Below are positions 32,330 to 41,710 of a stretch of DNA of 64,000 nucleotides, piece after piece (position 1 is the first letter of the stretch; each line of letters begins with the position of its first letter). The position numbers were made by a program, and so were the translations under genes. This DNA is from Brachionus rotundiformis. Its lineage: Eukaryota; Rotifera; Eurotatoria; Ploima; Brachionidae. The notes below the pieces were generated by a model. The model saw only the letters and a list, made by a program, of their open reading frames with translations. It was not told where the DNA came from and did not search any database. The stretch covers positions 1,354,475-1,418,474 of the forward strand of contig JAESIW010000207.1 in assembly GCA_016802295.1 (NCBI GenBank). The letters are read 5' to 3'.

Positions 32330-33865
32330 ATGAAAATATTTTCCAATAATGTCGAAGACTTGGTCAAAATAGAGTCAATTGTTCTGGCATGCTATGGCCA
32401 AAATGGCAAATCAGCTTTAATTCAGCCAGACAGAGAGGCCAACTCGGCTTTCACACTCACAAATGATGGCACAACCATTCTCAACTCAATTCGGATACAA
32501 AACAACCATCTCTACTATCTTATCAATCGAGTTTTAAAAGATTATAAACAAGATGGAGCAAAAAATTTGTTTATTTATTTGGTAACTGCGAGCAGACTTG
32601 TACTCAAGCCCGAAAGGGTGTTTTTTTCTCTCCAAGACTTGAGAATTATGTTCAAGAAGCTTAGCTTGGCAAAATTTATGCTCAAGTTGACAAGTGAATG
32701 GAATGAGGTACGCAATGATGGTGAAAATTTGGTCAAGCTGTCCCAGACAAATGAGATTTTGACTTATTTTAAAAAAATGTGTGTCATCAATGATTTAGAT
32801 ACATTTAATTTAAATTTATCTAAAACTAGTAAGAAATTGTTGTGTGACTTTCTCGATTTTAGACTAAACAGTGGTGAAATAAGTTTTGGTCAATGTGAAA
32901 AAATAATACAGGAGAGCCTGGACGATTTTTCCTCTCTAGTCCACTATTGTGAAAGCTGCGATTTGGACAGGTCCAAAATTTTAAACAACCAGTTCCTAAT
33001 TGACAGAAAATTTACTTATTGCTCAAAAAGTCTTGCCAATTGTGCCACCATTAACTCAATATTTGTGCTCAAAGCAGAGAGTTTAAAAGCCGAGATCAAG
33101 ATTAGTGAGGACATAAACTCGGTCTTTACCAAACTAAAACATAACAATGAACAAGTCCAATTTTCGAACCAATTTTTGAACAAATTAAGCCACTACAAAA
33201 TAAATTTAATATTTTTTGAAGGATTTTTGAGTGAAAATAAAAAGTCCCAACTGAAATCGATTGGGTGCTCGTTTATTGATTATTTGACCAGAGAAAATAT
33301 TCTTTTCCTGACCCATCGACTTGGCATAGACCCAGTCGAGACTCAAAAAGACAACTTGGATACCTGTGTCCTAAGCATAGACTCGTTTGAAATACTTGAT
33401 GAAAATTTGACAACTTTTAAAATTAAGAAGATAACAAATTTATCATTTATTTTATTTTGTTCGCACATGAAAATAAATTTCATTAATTTTAGAATATATT
33501 TTAGAAAATGTTTGACTAGTTTGGCCAAATTGGTCTCAGTTAAGAGCGAATTTAGTGGCACTTTGATTAAAAGTTGTTTTTTTGAGCTAAAATGTTTGGA
33601 TCTAGTACCAAAAATTGTCTCCACTGAATCCAAAAATGGTAACTACTTGACTTCATTTGGGAATTTTGTTGCTCAGTTATTTCAATATTTGCTTTTAAAA
33701 TTTAAAAGTTTTAAAAATCTCAAACAATTGTTTGAGTACGAGTTTAATGAGAATGTCTATGAAGTTATGTCTCTTAAACTCGAGTGCTTTGCCAAATGTC
33801 TTTATTTTATACAATCATTATTAAATGTTGACTGTGTACATTTTGCCAATTCATTTTCTAACTGA
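32330..33865 (+). CDS. Chaperonin-like Bardet-Biedl protein, BBS10-like
   Basis: Group II chaperonin (CCT)-related protein; BBS10, BBS12 and MKKS assist assembly of the BBSome. Single-exon ORF, 511 aa. The N-terminal equatorial-domain signature is readable: IVLACYGQNGKSALI, LTNDGTTILNSIRI, then KDYKQDGAKNLFIYLVTASR, where DGAK replaces the CCT GDGTT/N motif as in BBS10. The rest is strongly diverged, Lys/Asn/Leu/Phe-rich, ending CLYFIQSLLNVDCVHFANSF. It is shorter than vertebrate BBS10 (~720 aa). BBS12 is the main alternative. An X-box directly upstream, and the cilium gene opposite, support a ciliary role independent of the protein match. Confidence 0.7.
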   Translation: MKIFSNNVEDLVKIESIVLACYGQNGKSALIQPDREANSAFTLTNDGTTILNSIRIQNNHLYYLINRVLKDYKQDGAKNLFIYLVTASRLVLKPERVFFSLQDLRIMFKKLSLAKFMLKLTSEWNEVRNDGENLVKLSQTNEILTYFKKMCVINDLDTFNLNLSKTSKKLLCDFLDFRLNSGEISFGQCEKIIQESLDDFSSLVHYCESCDLDRSKILNNQFLIDRKFTYCSKSLANCATINSIFVLKAESLKAEIKISEDINSVFTKLKHNNEQVQFSNQFLNKLSHYKINLIFFEGFLSENKKSQLKSIGCSFIDYLTRENILFLTHRLGIDPVETQKDNLDTCVLSIDSFEILDENLTTFKIKKITNLSFILFCSHMKINFINFRIYFRKCLTSLAKLVSVKSEFSGTLIKSCFFELKCLDLVPKIVSTESKNGNYLTSFGNFVAQLFQYLLLKFKSFKNLKQLFEYEFNENVYEVMSLKLECFAKCLYFIQSLLNVDCVHFANSFSN

Positions 33866-34685
33866 ATAAAATTGTTGAGTAATTTTTATTTTTAAATTTC
33901 CTTCCGACTGCCAAAAACTTTATTTTAAAATTGATTTTTCGTAATTTACCAGCACGCTTAATTCCATGATTCCATTTGTTTAAGCAATCATTTTTTTACC
34001 AAATTTTTTTATCTATAAAAAATAAATTTTTTAAATTTTCAGTCCTTCATTTCTTGTATTTTGATTTATCAGATTTTTTTTTGGCAAAAATGGATTAAAA
34101 ATTTTTTTGTTGTTTCTTTATTAAGATAAATTTAAAAATAAATTGCCAAATTTAAGATAAATTAATTAACCAAAGCTAAACATCCAAACAAGAAGAGAAC
34201 TAATTTTCATATTTCAGCAATTGCGAATAGATAATTCTGATTAAGAATGGTTTGAGTGGGATAATGTTTAAACAATATATTTTAAATTTTATTTTAAATC
34301 AATAAAATTAACTACAGGTCCGGGTTTAATTATTTATCTTATTTAATGAGCTTAAAATTTTGGCAATTATAAACGAGGTTATGTCGGGAGCTTTATCTGA
34401 TAATTATAAGATTTGATTCAAATTCATCTTAAGCTAAGCCAAGGGGTTGGAAATGAAATACTTAAACAAATAAAATCCGATTCTTATGGCTATTTTTATA
34501 CCAGAACTGCGGGGTAGTTTAAAAGCATTATGGTAATTCAAAATGCTATTTAAATATAAAAAATAGACAAAATTCTTTTATCAAAGATTCGTTTTTCATG
34601 TTAGATAGAAAATGAGAAATAAATGTTTTTCAAACATGTCGTATAATAAAAGTTAAGTAATCATTTGAATATATTAATCAATAAT
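33866..34685. other. Intergenic, no gene seen
   Basis: AT-rich flank downstream of the BBS10-like gene up to the first duplicate that borders the assembly gap. No gene or motif recognised. Confidence 0.35.
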
Positions 34686-34812
34686 TTATCAATAAATCTG
34701 AGAAAAGCGTATTTTTTTGCTAGAAATTTATTCTTAATTTATTCTAATGATTATACATTTTTTGATAAATATAAATTTAATTACTTAATCGAAACAAAAT
34801 TTCTTAATATCG
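34686..34812. repeat. Left copy of gap-flanking duplicate
   Basis: This 127-bp segment, starting TTATCAATAAATCTGAG and ending TTTCTTAATATCG, is repeated in the same orientation at 35148-35274 with two substitutions. The copies border the run of Ns exactly, which suggests an unmerged overlap or two haplotypes. Confidence 0.85.
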
Positions 34813-35147
34813 NNNNNNNNNNNNNNNNNNNNNNNNNNNNNNNNNNNNNNNNNNNNNNNNNNNNNNNNNNNNNNNNNNNNNNNNNNNNNNNNNNNNNNNN
34901 NNNNNNNNNNNNNNNNNNNNNNNNNNNNNNNNNNNNNNNNNNNNNNNNNNNNNNNNNNNNNNNNNNNNNNNNNNNNNNNNNNNNNNNNNNNNNNNNNNNN
35001 NNNNNNNNNNNNNNNNNNNNNNNNNNNNNNNNNNNNNNNNNNNNNNNNNNNNNNNNNNNNNNNNNNNNNNNNNNNNNNNNNNNNNNNNNNNNNNNNNNNN
35101 NNNNNNNNNNNNNNNNNNNNNNNNNNNNNNNNNNNNNNNNNNNNNNN
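34813..35147. other. Assembly gap (335 N)
   Basis: A run of N. Because it sits between two near-identical copies of one 127-bp sequence, the true distance may be zero or negative. Confidence 0.99.
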
Positions 35148-35274
35148 TTATCAATAAATCTAAGAAAAGCGTATTTTTTTGCTAGAAATTTATTCTTAAT
35201 TTATTCTAATGATTATACATTTTTCGATAAATATAAATTTAATTACTTAATCGAAACAAAATTTCTTAATATCG
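35148..35274. repeat. Right copy of gap-flanking duplicate
   Basis: Same sequence as 34686-34812 with two single-base differences. It continues into unique sequence (ACATTCTTTTAC). Confidence 0.85.
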
Positions 35275-36796
35275 ACATTCTTTTACAATATGATCAAAAA
35301 ATAATAGTCTCTTAAAAAAAATAAAAATTATTTCGAAAATATTGATAGAATTTTAACAATCAATAATTAATTTTTTAAATTAGGAGTACACTTTTTTAAA
35401 ATAAATAAAATTTTTATTCATTAGTTTTGATATTTTATCAAACGTCATTATGAGTCATGAAATTTTGCTTTTTTAACATGATTAGATAATGGCAGACGTA
35501 TAATTTGATACAAAATTATATGACAGATTAAGAAATATCAAAAGCTCTTGAAATGATAAGTCTAACTTTATATTTCTTTGATTAAAAAAAAATCTTTAAT
35601 AAAAAATTTGGATCATGTTACGTGATTATCGTGAAATACAAGATAAAAATGATAAAAATGTTCGTAAAAGAATCGATCTGTAGGCCGGCAAGTGTAGGTC
35701 AAGCATAAGTGTTATCTCGTAATCCTATTATGTGAACAAACACTGCCAAGTTGGTCCAGATGACTAATCACATTTTGCTATTCAACTAAGTACTGGCATT
35801 TGTGAAAAGCTTCCTGAAAATCCCATTGATTAAGGCTGATTCAGATGGATAATTTCTTATGGCAACGAATGAATCTAATTTTGGAAAAATGATTAGATAT
35901 TATTCAATGAGCTCAAGAATTCATTAAAAAGGACGCTTGGATAGAAATTTAATGTTGTGAATTTGGTGGGGTTTCCAGTTCGCTGGAGCTTGTGCAGTGC
36001 ATAGAATTTTGTGTCTGGGAAGACTTTACATTCTCCTAGACCCAGCGAATACAGCCCAGACATTGTTCCTTTTGAAAAACGTCTTTTCCACCCAATGCTC
36101 AAAGTTTGTCTCCTAGCTATGACTGGTACAATGGTTCCGTGTATAATCAATTTTTATATATTTCGAGATAAGATATTTCTAAAAAATTAATTTTTTTACT
36201 TTCAAATAAATTAATTTTAATAACAATTTCAGTAAACAGATTGAGCAGAAGATTAATTGACATGGAACTGCACAAAAAATATTTTTTATTTTAAAATAAA
36301 TTAAGCAAAACAAGTATTTAATTAGACTGTTATTTTAATAATTTTTTTTTGATAAAATTTATTATTTAATAATTTAAAATATATTCAGAGAAAGAAAAAA
36401 CTTTATTTAGATTCTTCTAGTTGAACCTGTCAATTTTCTAATACCACTTTCTAATTAGCATGCGCTCAAGTATCATTTAACTATTAAATTTTCCAGACTT
36501 TCTACTTAATTATTCAAAGAAAAAATATATTTTTTTCTAAATTTAGAATAATCAAAATATGAACATTTTTAAAATTATCTTTAAAGCAATTATTGTAAAC
36601 TAGGAAATACATATTTAAGCCGATAACACTTGTTTATTTTATTATGTAAATTTAATTTATGGTAGCTTAAAGACAGCTTTTTTCAAAATAAGTAAATTTA
36701 ATAAGATTAATAGGATAAATAAGAATATAATCAATAAACATTTAAACAAAACTTCTTAAAATTATTTGCTTTTAGAATAGAATGATTTAAAAAAAA
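35275..36796. other. Intergenic with an unassigned minus-strand ORF
   Basis: AT-rich apart from 35660-36150, where composition is more balanced. A minus-strand frame at 36150-35893 (85 aa) includes KGTMSGLYSLGLGECKVFPD and looks protein-like, and the neighbouring plus strand also contains broken coding-like frames. Probably an old transposon or dead gene; the family is not recognised. Confidence 0.3.
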
Positions 36797-37741
36797 ATGG
36801 TCACTAGACTAATTACGTACAAGATGGAAATAATTTTCATGCTTATCCTGGTGCCGATGGGGATATTAACAAATATTTTGTCTGTGTACATCTTTACCAA
36901 GAAAAAGTTCACCAAAACCAACATGGCATTTTACAGTATTGGAATAGGATGTGCCAATATACTTCAATTGGTCTATTACTTGTTCATCCAAAACAGTGAG
37001 ATTTTATTTGATTACAATCTGTCACTGCGATCGGATGACATGTGCCGGACAATTGTCTATTTTAGGCGATTGGTACGTCAACTAGCGCCAATTATAGAAA
37101 CAGTTATGACATTTGACAGATTTATAAATGTCTATTTTCCAAGAAGATTTAATTTTATTAGCAAAAAAAAGTACATATTTACCACTATAATGAGCATAGT
37201 TGGCCTATTCGGCATATTTGACCTGCTCAATTTGAGGTACAACCTTCAGCCAAGGACTTTTTATTCTAACAAAGAAGTATTGAAAAATATAACCATATGT
37301 ACAAGTAGCAAAAAAGTCCGACAGTACACGGACATTGGCGCGACCATATTGCGCACTTTTATTCCACTATGTACAATGCTGACTTTGAATATACTCATTA
37401 TAAAACAGCTCACTCGGTCAAGAATAAAAGCCCATGGGAAGAATATGAGGCGCGAGTTGGACTTTACCAAGTCCGTTCTTGGCATGAACGGAATATTTTT
37501 AGTGCTTAATTTACCATTATCAGTATTTTTCCTAGTCAAATATTTTCTGCTTAGAAAATCTCTTAATTACACTCATTTATCAGTTGTGCTTGATTTTTTA
37601 TTCTCTATTTGCTATGAATTGTCTACTTTACATTATATCTTATTTTTTTTTATCAATAATTATTTTAATGTTTTGTTTCATGGGGAATGTATTCGAATGT
37701 TGAAGCAATTCCGTTTTAAAAAAATATTGAATTATAAATGA
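36797..37741 (+). CDS. Rhodopsin-like GPCR, tandem copy 1
   Basis: Seven-transmembrane receptor of the divergent invertebrate peptide (FMRFamide-like) type. Single-exon frame, 314 aa. TM1 MEIIFMLILVPMGILTNILS (the GxLTN motif, ~10-34), TM2 around SIGIGCANILQLVYYLF, TM3 following the conserved Cys in DDMCRTIVYFRR and ending ETVMTFDRFINVYFPRRF (a D-R-F variant of the DRY motif), TM4 FTTIMSIVGLFGIFDLL, TM5 RTFIPLCTMLTLNILIIKQL, TM6 GIFLVLNLPLSVFFLVKYFL, TM7 FLFSICYELSTLHYILFFFI. The second Cys for the extracellular disulfide is in TICTSS. The true start could be Met10, directly before TM1. It shares architecture and many residues with the gene 1.2 kb downstream. Confidence 0.85.
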   Translation: MVTRLITYKMEIIFMLILVPMGILTNILSVYIFTKKKFTKTNMAFYSIGIGCANILQLVYYLFIQNSEILFDYNLSLRSDDMCRTIVYFRRLVRQLAPIIETVMTFDRFINVYFPRRFNFISKKKYIFTTIMSIVGLFGIFDLLNLRYNLQPRTFYSNKEVLKNITICTSSKKVRQYTDIGATILRTFIPLCTMLTLNILIIKQLTRSRIKAHGKNMRRELDFTKSVLGMNGIFLVLNLPLSVFFLVKYFLLRKSLNYTHLSVVLDFLFSICYELSTLHYILFFFINNYFNVLFHGECIRMLKQFRFKKILNYK

Positions 37742-38899
37742 TTAATTGAGCTTTATTTTTTGGATAATTAAAATTAAATTTAATCAAAATAAAAGCACGA
37801 TAATATTATCTAATTAATTTTTTTTTCAATTAACTTTTTTTAATAAAAAATAAATTTAATTATTTTAAAAAATATAAAGACTATTAAAAATAATTATTAG
37901 AAAAATAGATAGAGGTGTTGGCTTTTAAAAATTTTAGTTTAGATAATTTATTGATTAAGTAAATTCTGATCTTATTTTTGATTTTTGTGAATCAATGAAC
38001 TCAACATAATTGATTTTTAGACAAAATTTTAATTAATTCATTTAATGATTTGTTTAAATTTGATCTTATTATTAATAAGCCCTATAATATATATTCTACG
38101 AAAGCTTTATTCATTAAATTAGATTAAAAAATAATCATTTATTTATTTATACTTTTTTTTTCGTACTTATTTTCGTCATTAAAATTTTTTTTATTTAAAC
38201 TAGAAATTAATTTATTTAATTCTCTTATAAAATTATCTAATATTTAATATATTTAATAGAATACTAGAGTTTAATTGTTTATAATTTAAAGATAAGATTT
38301 TTGTAAAATAGAGCTCATTTTGTCAAAAGCCATTAGTTTTTAATTGACATTTATTTTCTCTATTTACATTTTATCATTTGAATTTTTAAAAAAACGCTTT
38401 TTTTTCTCATAAATTAAATTAAGATTATTTGAGTTGTTATTATGTCAAAATTGAATTTCTTAAAGAAAATTCTTCCTTAAAAAAATTGTGGACTGTATCT
38501 ATTAAATTTTTACTTTAATTTCATTGTTTTTATTTTTATCATCAAAAATTTTACTGATAATAATTTGTTATTTTCTATCAACATAAGTATTATTTTTAGA
38601 TTTTATTAAAAAAAATATTGATTGCATTAAACGAATAAATTAAACTTTTATCTAAGGTCTAATGAATTCACAGATGCTACAAATAGTCTCCTATAGTCGA
38701 TATAAAATGTCACCAAACTAATTATTACAAAGGTTACTTTCGAAAATTATTTTTAATTTTTCAAATTTAAATTTAAATAGAATTAATTATTGATTTTTAA
38801 AAGCTCTCAAGAAACTTGATAGTTTAGGAGAATAATTTTTTCAATCAGTCTTTTTTTTGCAATTAAAATTCAAAAAATTTAAAATTTATTTTTAAGATA
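37742..38899. other. Spacer between tandem GPCR genes
   Basis: About 1.16 kb, AT-rich; it must contain the promoter of the second receptor. No motif recognised. Confidence 0.4.
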
Positions 38900-39805
38900 A
38901 TGAGCGTATCATTTAATACAGTGTCACACACTAACTATTATTTTTTGATTTCAGTAATAACAATTGGTACTGCTGAAAACATTTTTTCCTTTTATATTTG
39001 CACTTCAAAAAGCCTAGCTCGAACCAAGCTTGGATATTTTGTCAAATTAATGGCACTCACAAATCTATTAAACTTGCTCTTTATGGCATTTTTTCAGTAT
39101 TCGTACGTATTTTTTGGTTATGATTTGACCAGACAATCGGACCATTGGTGCAGAATAATACTCTATTCGAGGCGCATTATTCGCAAGCTGTCTCCTTATA
39201 CTGAAATAATGATGACACTAGACCGGTATATTGTGGTCTTTTACCATAAATCGTGTCGACTTACGGCCAAAAAAAGCTTCTACACAAAATGTTTTGTTGG
39301 TATAGTAATTTTTTTTATGGCCATAGACTCGCCAAATCTGATCAATGGCAAAACAGATCCAATTAGCAAAAAATGTGTATCAAGCTCAAAAGTAGAGTTT
39401 GTCAATGACCTAAGTGCATCAATTTTTCGAATTTTTGTACCATTCGCAACAATGGTCACCTTGAACATAGCCCTAAGCTTTAAAGTGTTCAAAACAAAGT
39501 CAAGAATAAGGCCTCAGCCTAAAAGAATAAGAGGCAGCTTTACAATCACTGTCATTAGTATCAATTGCCTATTTTTGATACTTAATTTGCCTTTATATTT
39601 ATTTTATATGTATAAACTATTTTATTTTGGTGCCGATGACTATTCCAAAACCAGCGCTTATTTCCAGACTGTGTTTATTATTTGTTATGAAATTTCAATG
39701 CTTTATTACGCAAGTTTGTTTTTTGTTTACTTTTTTTCAAACAAGTTGATTTATAAAGCCACAATTAAGAAATTAAAATTTTTTAAAAGTAAAGTTAATT
39801 TGTAA
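38900..39805 (+). CDS. Rhodopsin-like GPCR, tandem copy 2
   Basis: Single-exon frame, 301 aa, a tandem paralogue of the receptor at 36797-37741. TM1 YFLISVITIGTAENIFSFYI (the GxxxN motif), TM3 after DHWCRIILYSRRIIRKLSPY ending TEIMMTLDRYIVVFYHKS (D-R-Y intact), TM5 IFRIFVPFATMVTLNIALSF, TM6 INCLFLILNLPLYLFYMYKL, TM7 VFIICYEISMLYYASLFFVY. Conserved cysteines are WCR before TM3 and KKCVSSS in loop 2. Shared with copy 1 are the spacing, RRxxRxLxP before TM3, FxPxxTMxTLNI in TM5 and ICYExSxLxY in TM7. The ligand is unknown, but the relation to FMRFamide-type receptors is plausible. Confidence 0.85.
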   Translation: MSVSFNTVSHTNYYFLISVITIGTAENIFSFYICTSKSLARTKLGYFVKLMALTNLLNLLFMAFFQYSYVFFGYDLTRQSDHWCRIILYSRRIIRKLSPYTEIMMTLDRYIVVFYHKSCRLTAKKSFYTKCFVGIVIFFMAIDSPNLINGKTDPISKKCVSSSKVEFVNDLSASIFRIFVPFATMVTLNIALSFKVFKTKSRIRPQPKRIRGSFTITVISINCLFLILNLPLYLFYMYKLFYFGADDYSKTSAYFQTVFIICYEISMLYYASLFFVYFFSNKLIYKATIKKLKFFKSKVNL

Positions 39806-41710
39806 AAAGTGTGCATATTTTTTTGTAATTTTTTATTAAAAGTTTGGCTGATGTAAAAACTAAGATTGAATAATAAAAAAATAAAATTTTTAAATTTTAT
39901 ATTACTTAAAAAAAGACAATCGATAGATGAGATTAAACAAAATTTATCATGATAATTTTTTATTTAAATTAAATATTAATTAAGTACAAATCAAAAAAAT
40001 TTCATTTTGATCATTATTCTTTTTCTTTATTAAGATACCTTAATCTTATGAATGAACTCATACATTTTAGTTAATTTGCTGCTTGTCTCATTCATAATTA
40101 GTATTGTTGATTAAAATTTAATTATCATTGGAAGCTATTTTTTTTGGTAAAATATTTAATTCATTAAACTTAATCAATGTTAACATTTTCTAATTTAATA
40201 AATTTAAATATTAATTTAATTTTGTTATTATCTGTAAAAAAATAAATATTTAGATGGTACGATTGGATCAAATATTAAAAATTAATCGAGCTGAATTGAT
40301 CAAGGCTGAAATAAAATGTTATTTTTATGTTTAATATTTGCAGATTTTTGATAAATATCAGTCTAAATGAGAGAAAAAAGGGTCATGAGAAATTGGTAAT
40401 ACCATCCATAGACAATCAATATTGCATTCAAAGTTTACATAATCAAACATAAATTTATAGGTGAACATTTACGGATTATGATGATAAAAATAATAGAGAA
40501 AGTCAATAAAATAAAGTATCTTGCTGAAGTGGCTAATTGTCACAATAAAAACAATGATTATGTGGAAAAGAGATTTACAATACCTTGTTAAGTTTTCATT
40601 AGGCAAATATTTTATTATCATGATCACAAAAATCTCATTGTAGATACGCTACGTACGTAGATATTCTATGATGATGCATGAGGACGTGAAACGATTTTGT
40701 GAAATTTGGTACAATTGAACAGAGAGAACCATCAAAAAATCTTAGCGCTTTTCCAAAAAGTCATAATGAAACAGCTCACAAAACTGGTTCATGTCCACAT
40801 ATTAGCATTATCTAAGTAATCAAAGGTATTTTTAATGGATTGTTTGGTTCTACTGTACCAAATATTACAAAAGCAAGGAAACTCAATCAAAGATATTTGC
40901 AACCCATTTAAGTCTTTTAAAGTCCTTATTTTAGTATTAACATCTCATGATCAATTCGGGCTTTGTAAATGTTAATATTTTAGGCTGATATTGTTTCTTT
41001 GGTCAATTTATTCCATGATTCAGCAACACTGTACAACATGCTTGGAAAATAAAGCAGAAATAAAATTAACTGTAGCTGTTCAACAAAAAACACTCACGGT
41101 ATGGTCCTTTTTTCTCTCTCACAAGCTTCTGGTCTTGTGCAAAAGATTAATAGGAAATAAAAAATTTAAAATTATATCTTATATTATTTATATTTATGAA
41201 TTAAATTTAAAAAATAAAATATTTTTTTTATCTTTGAAGAGTACCACCTTTTACCAAGATAGAAAAAAAAAACATTTTTATATTTATTGTCAAATAGTGT
41301 CTAAACATTAAAAAATATATAATTAACTAATTTAAGTCCATATTAAAATTTTATTAGTAGATCAAATTAGAAAAAAAAAAGATAATAATAAAGTATTTTA
41401 TACCATTAAATAATAAACATCCGCTCAATTTTCTTTTCATCTATCATTAAAATAAAGTTTTTGTTTGTTCAAGTTTTCAATTAAAAAAAAATAATAATAA
41501 TTAAAAAAAAAAGTATTTAAAAAATTAAAATATAATTAATTTTGAAAAAAAAAAAAAGAAAAAAAAACTTAACATACTAAATTTAAATCTCAATTTATTA
41601 GTGTTAAATTTATAATAATCTTTTTAAACCGGAAAAAAAAGTAATAATTTTTTTTATTTAATTTAATTAAAAAATAAAAAAAAAATAAATTTCTACGTCA
41701 AAAGCGTAAC
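39806..41710. other. Intergenic, no gene seen
   Basis: About 1.9 kb. AT-rich, with a somewhat more balanced stretch at 40250-41120 in which broken, coding-like pieces occur on the plus strand (for example SLVNLFHDSATLYNMLGK near 41000). This may be a very old transposon; nothing can be identified. Directly next to the PARP gene the DNA is almost pure A/T. Confidence 0.35.

Noticed and set aside
34665..35315. 216-aa ORF across the first gap, and a 135-aa ORF across the second
   Set aside because: Consist mostly of N-derived X residues; they are artefacts of the assembly gaps.
35893..36150. 85-aa minus-strand ORF as a gene
   Set aside because: Protein-like composition but no family, splice or expression evidence, and broken frames on the other strand suggest a relic.
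40991..41311. 106-aa plus-strand ORF
   Set aside because: The C-terminal half is low-complexity Lys/Ile/Phe typical of AT-rich DNA; the N-terminal part may be a transposon scrap.
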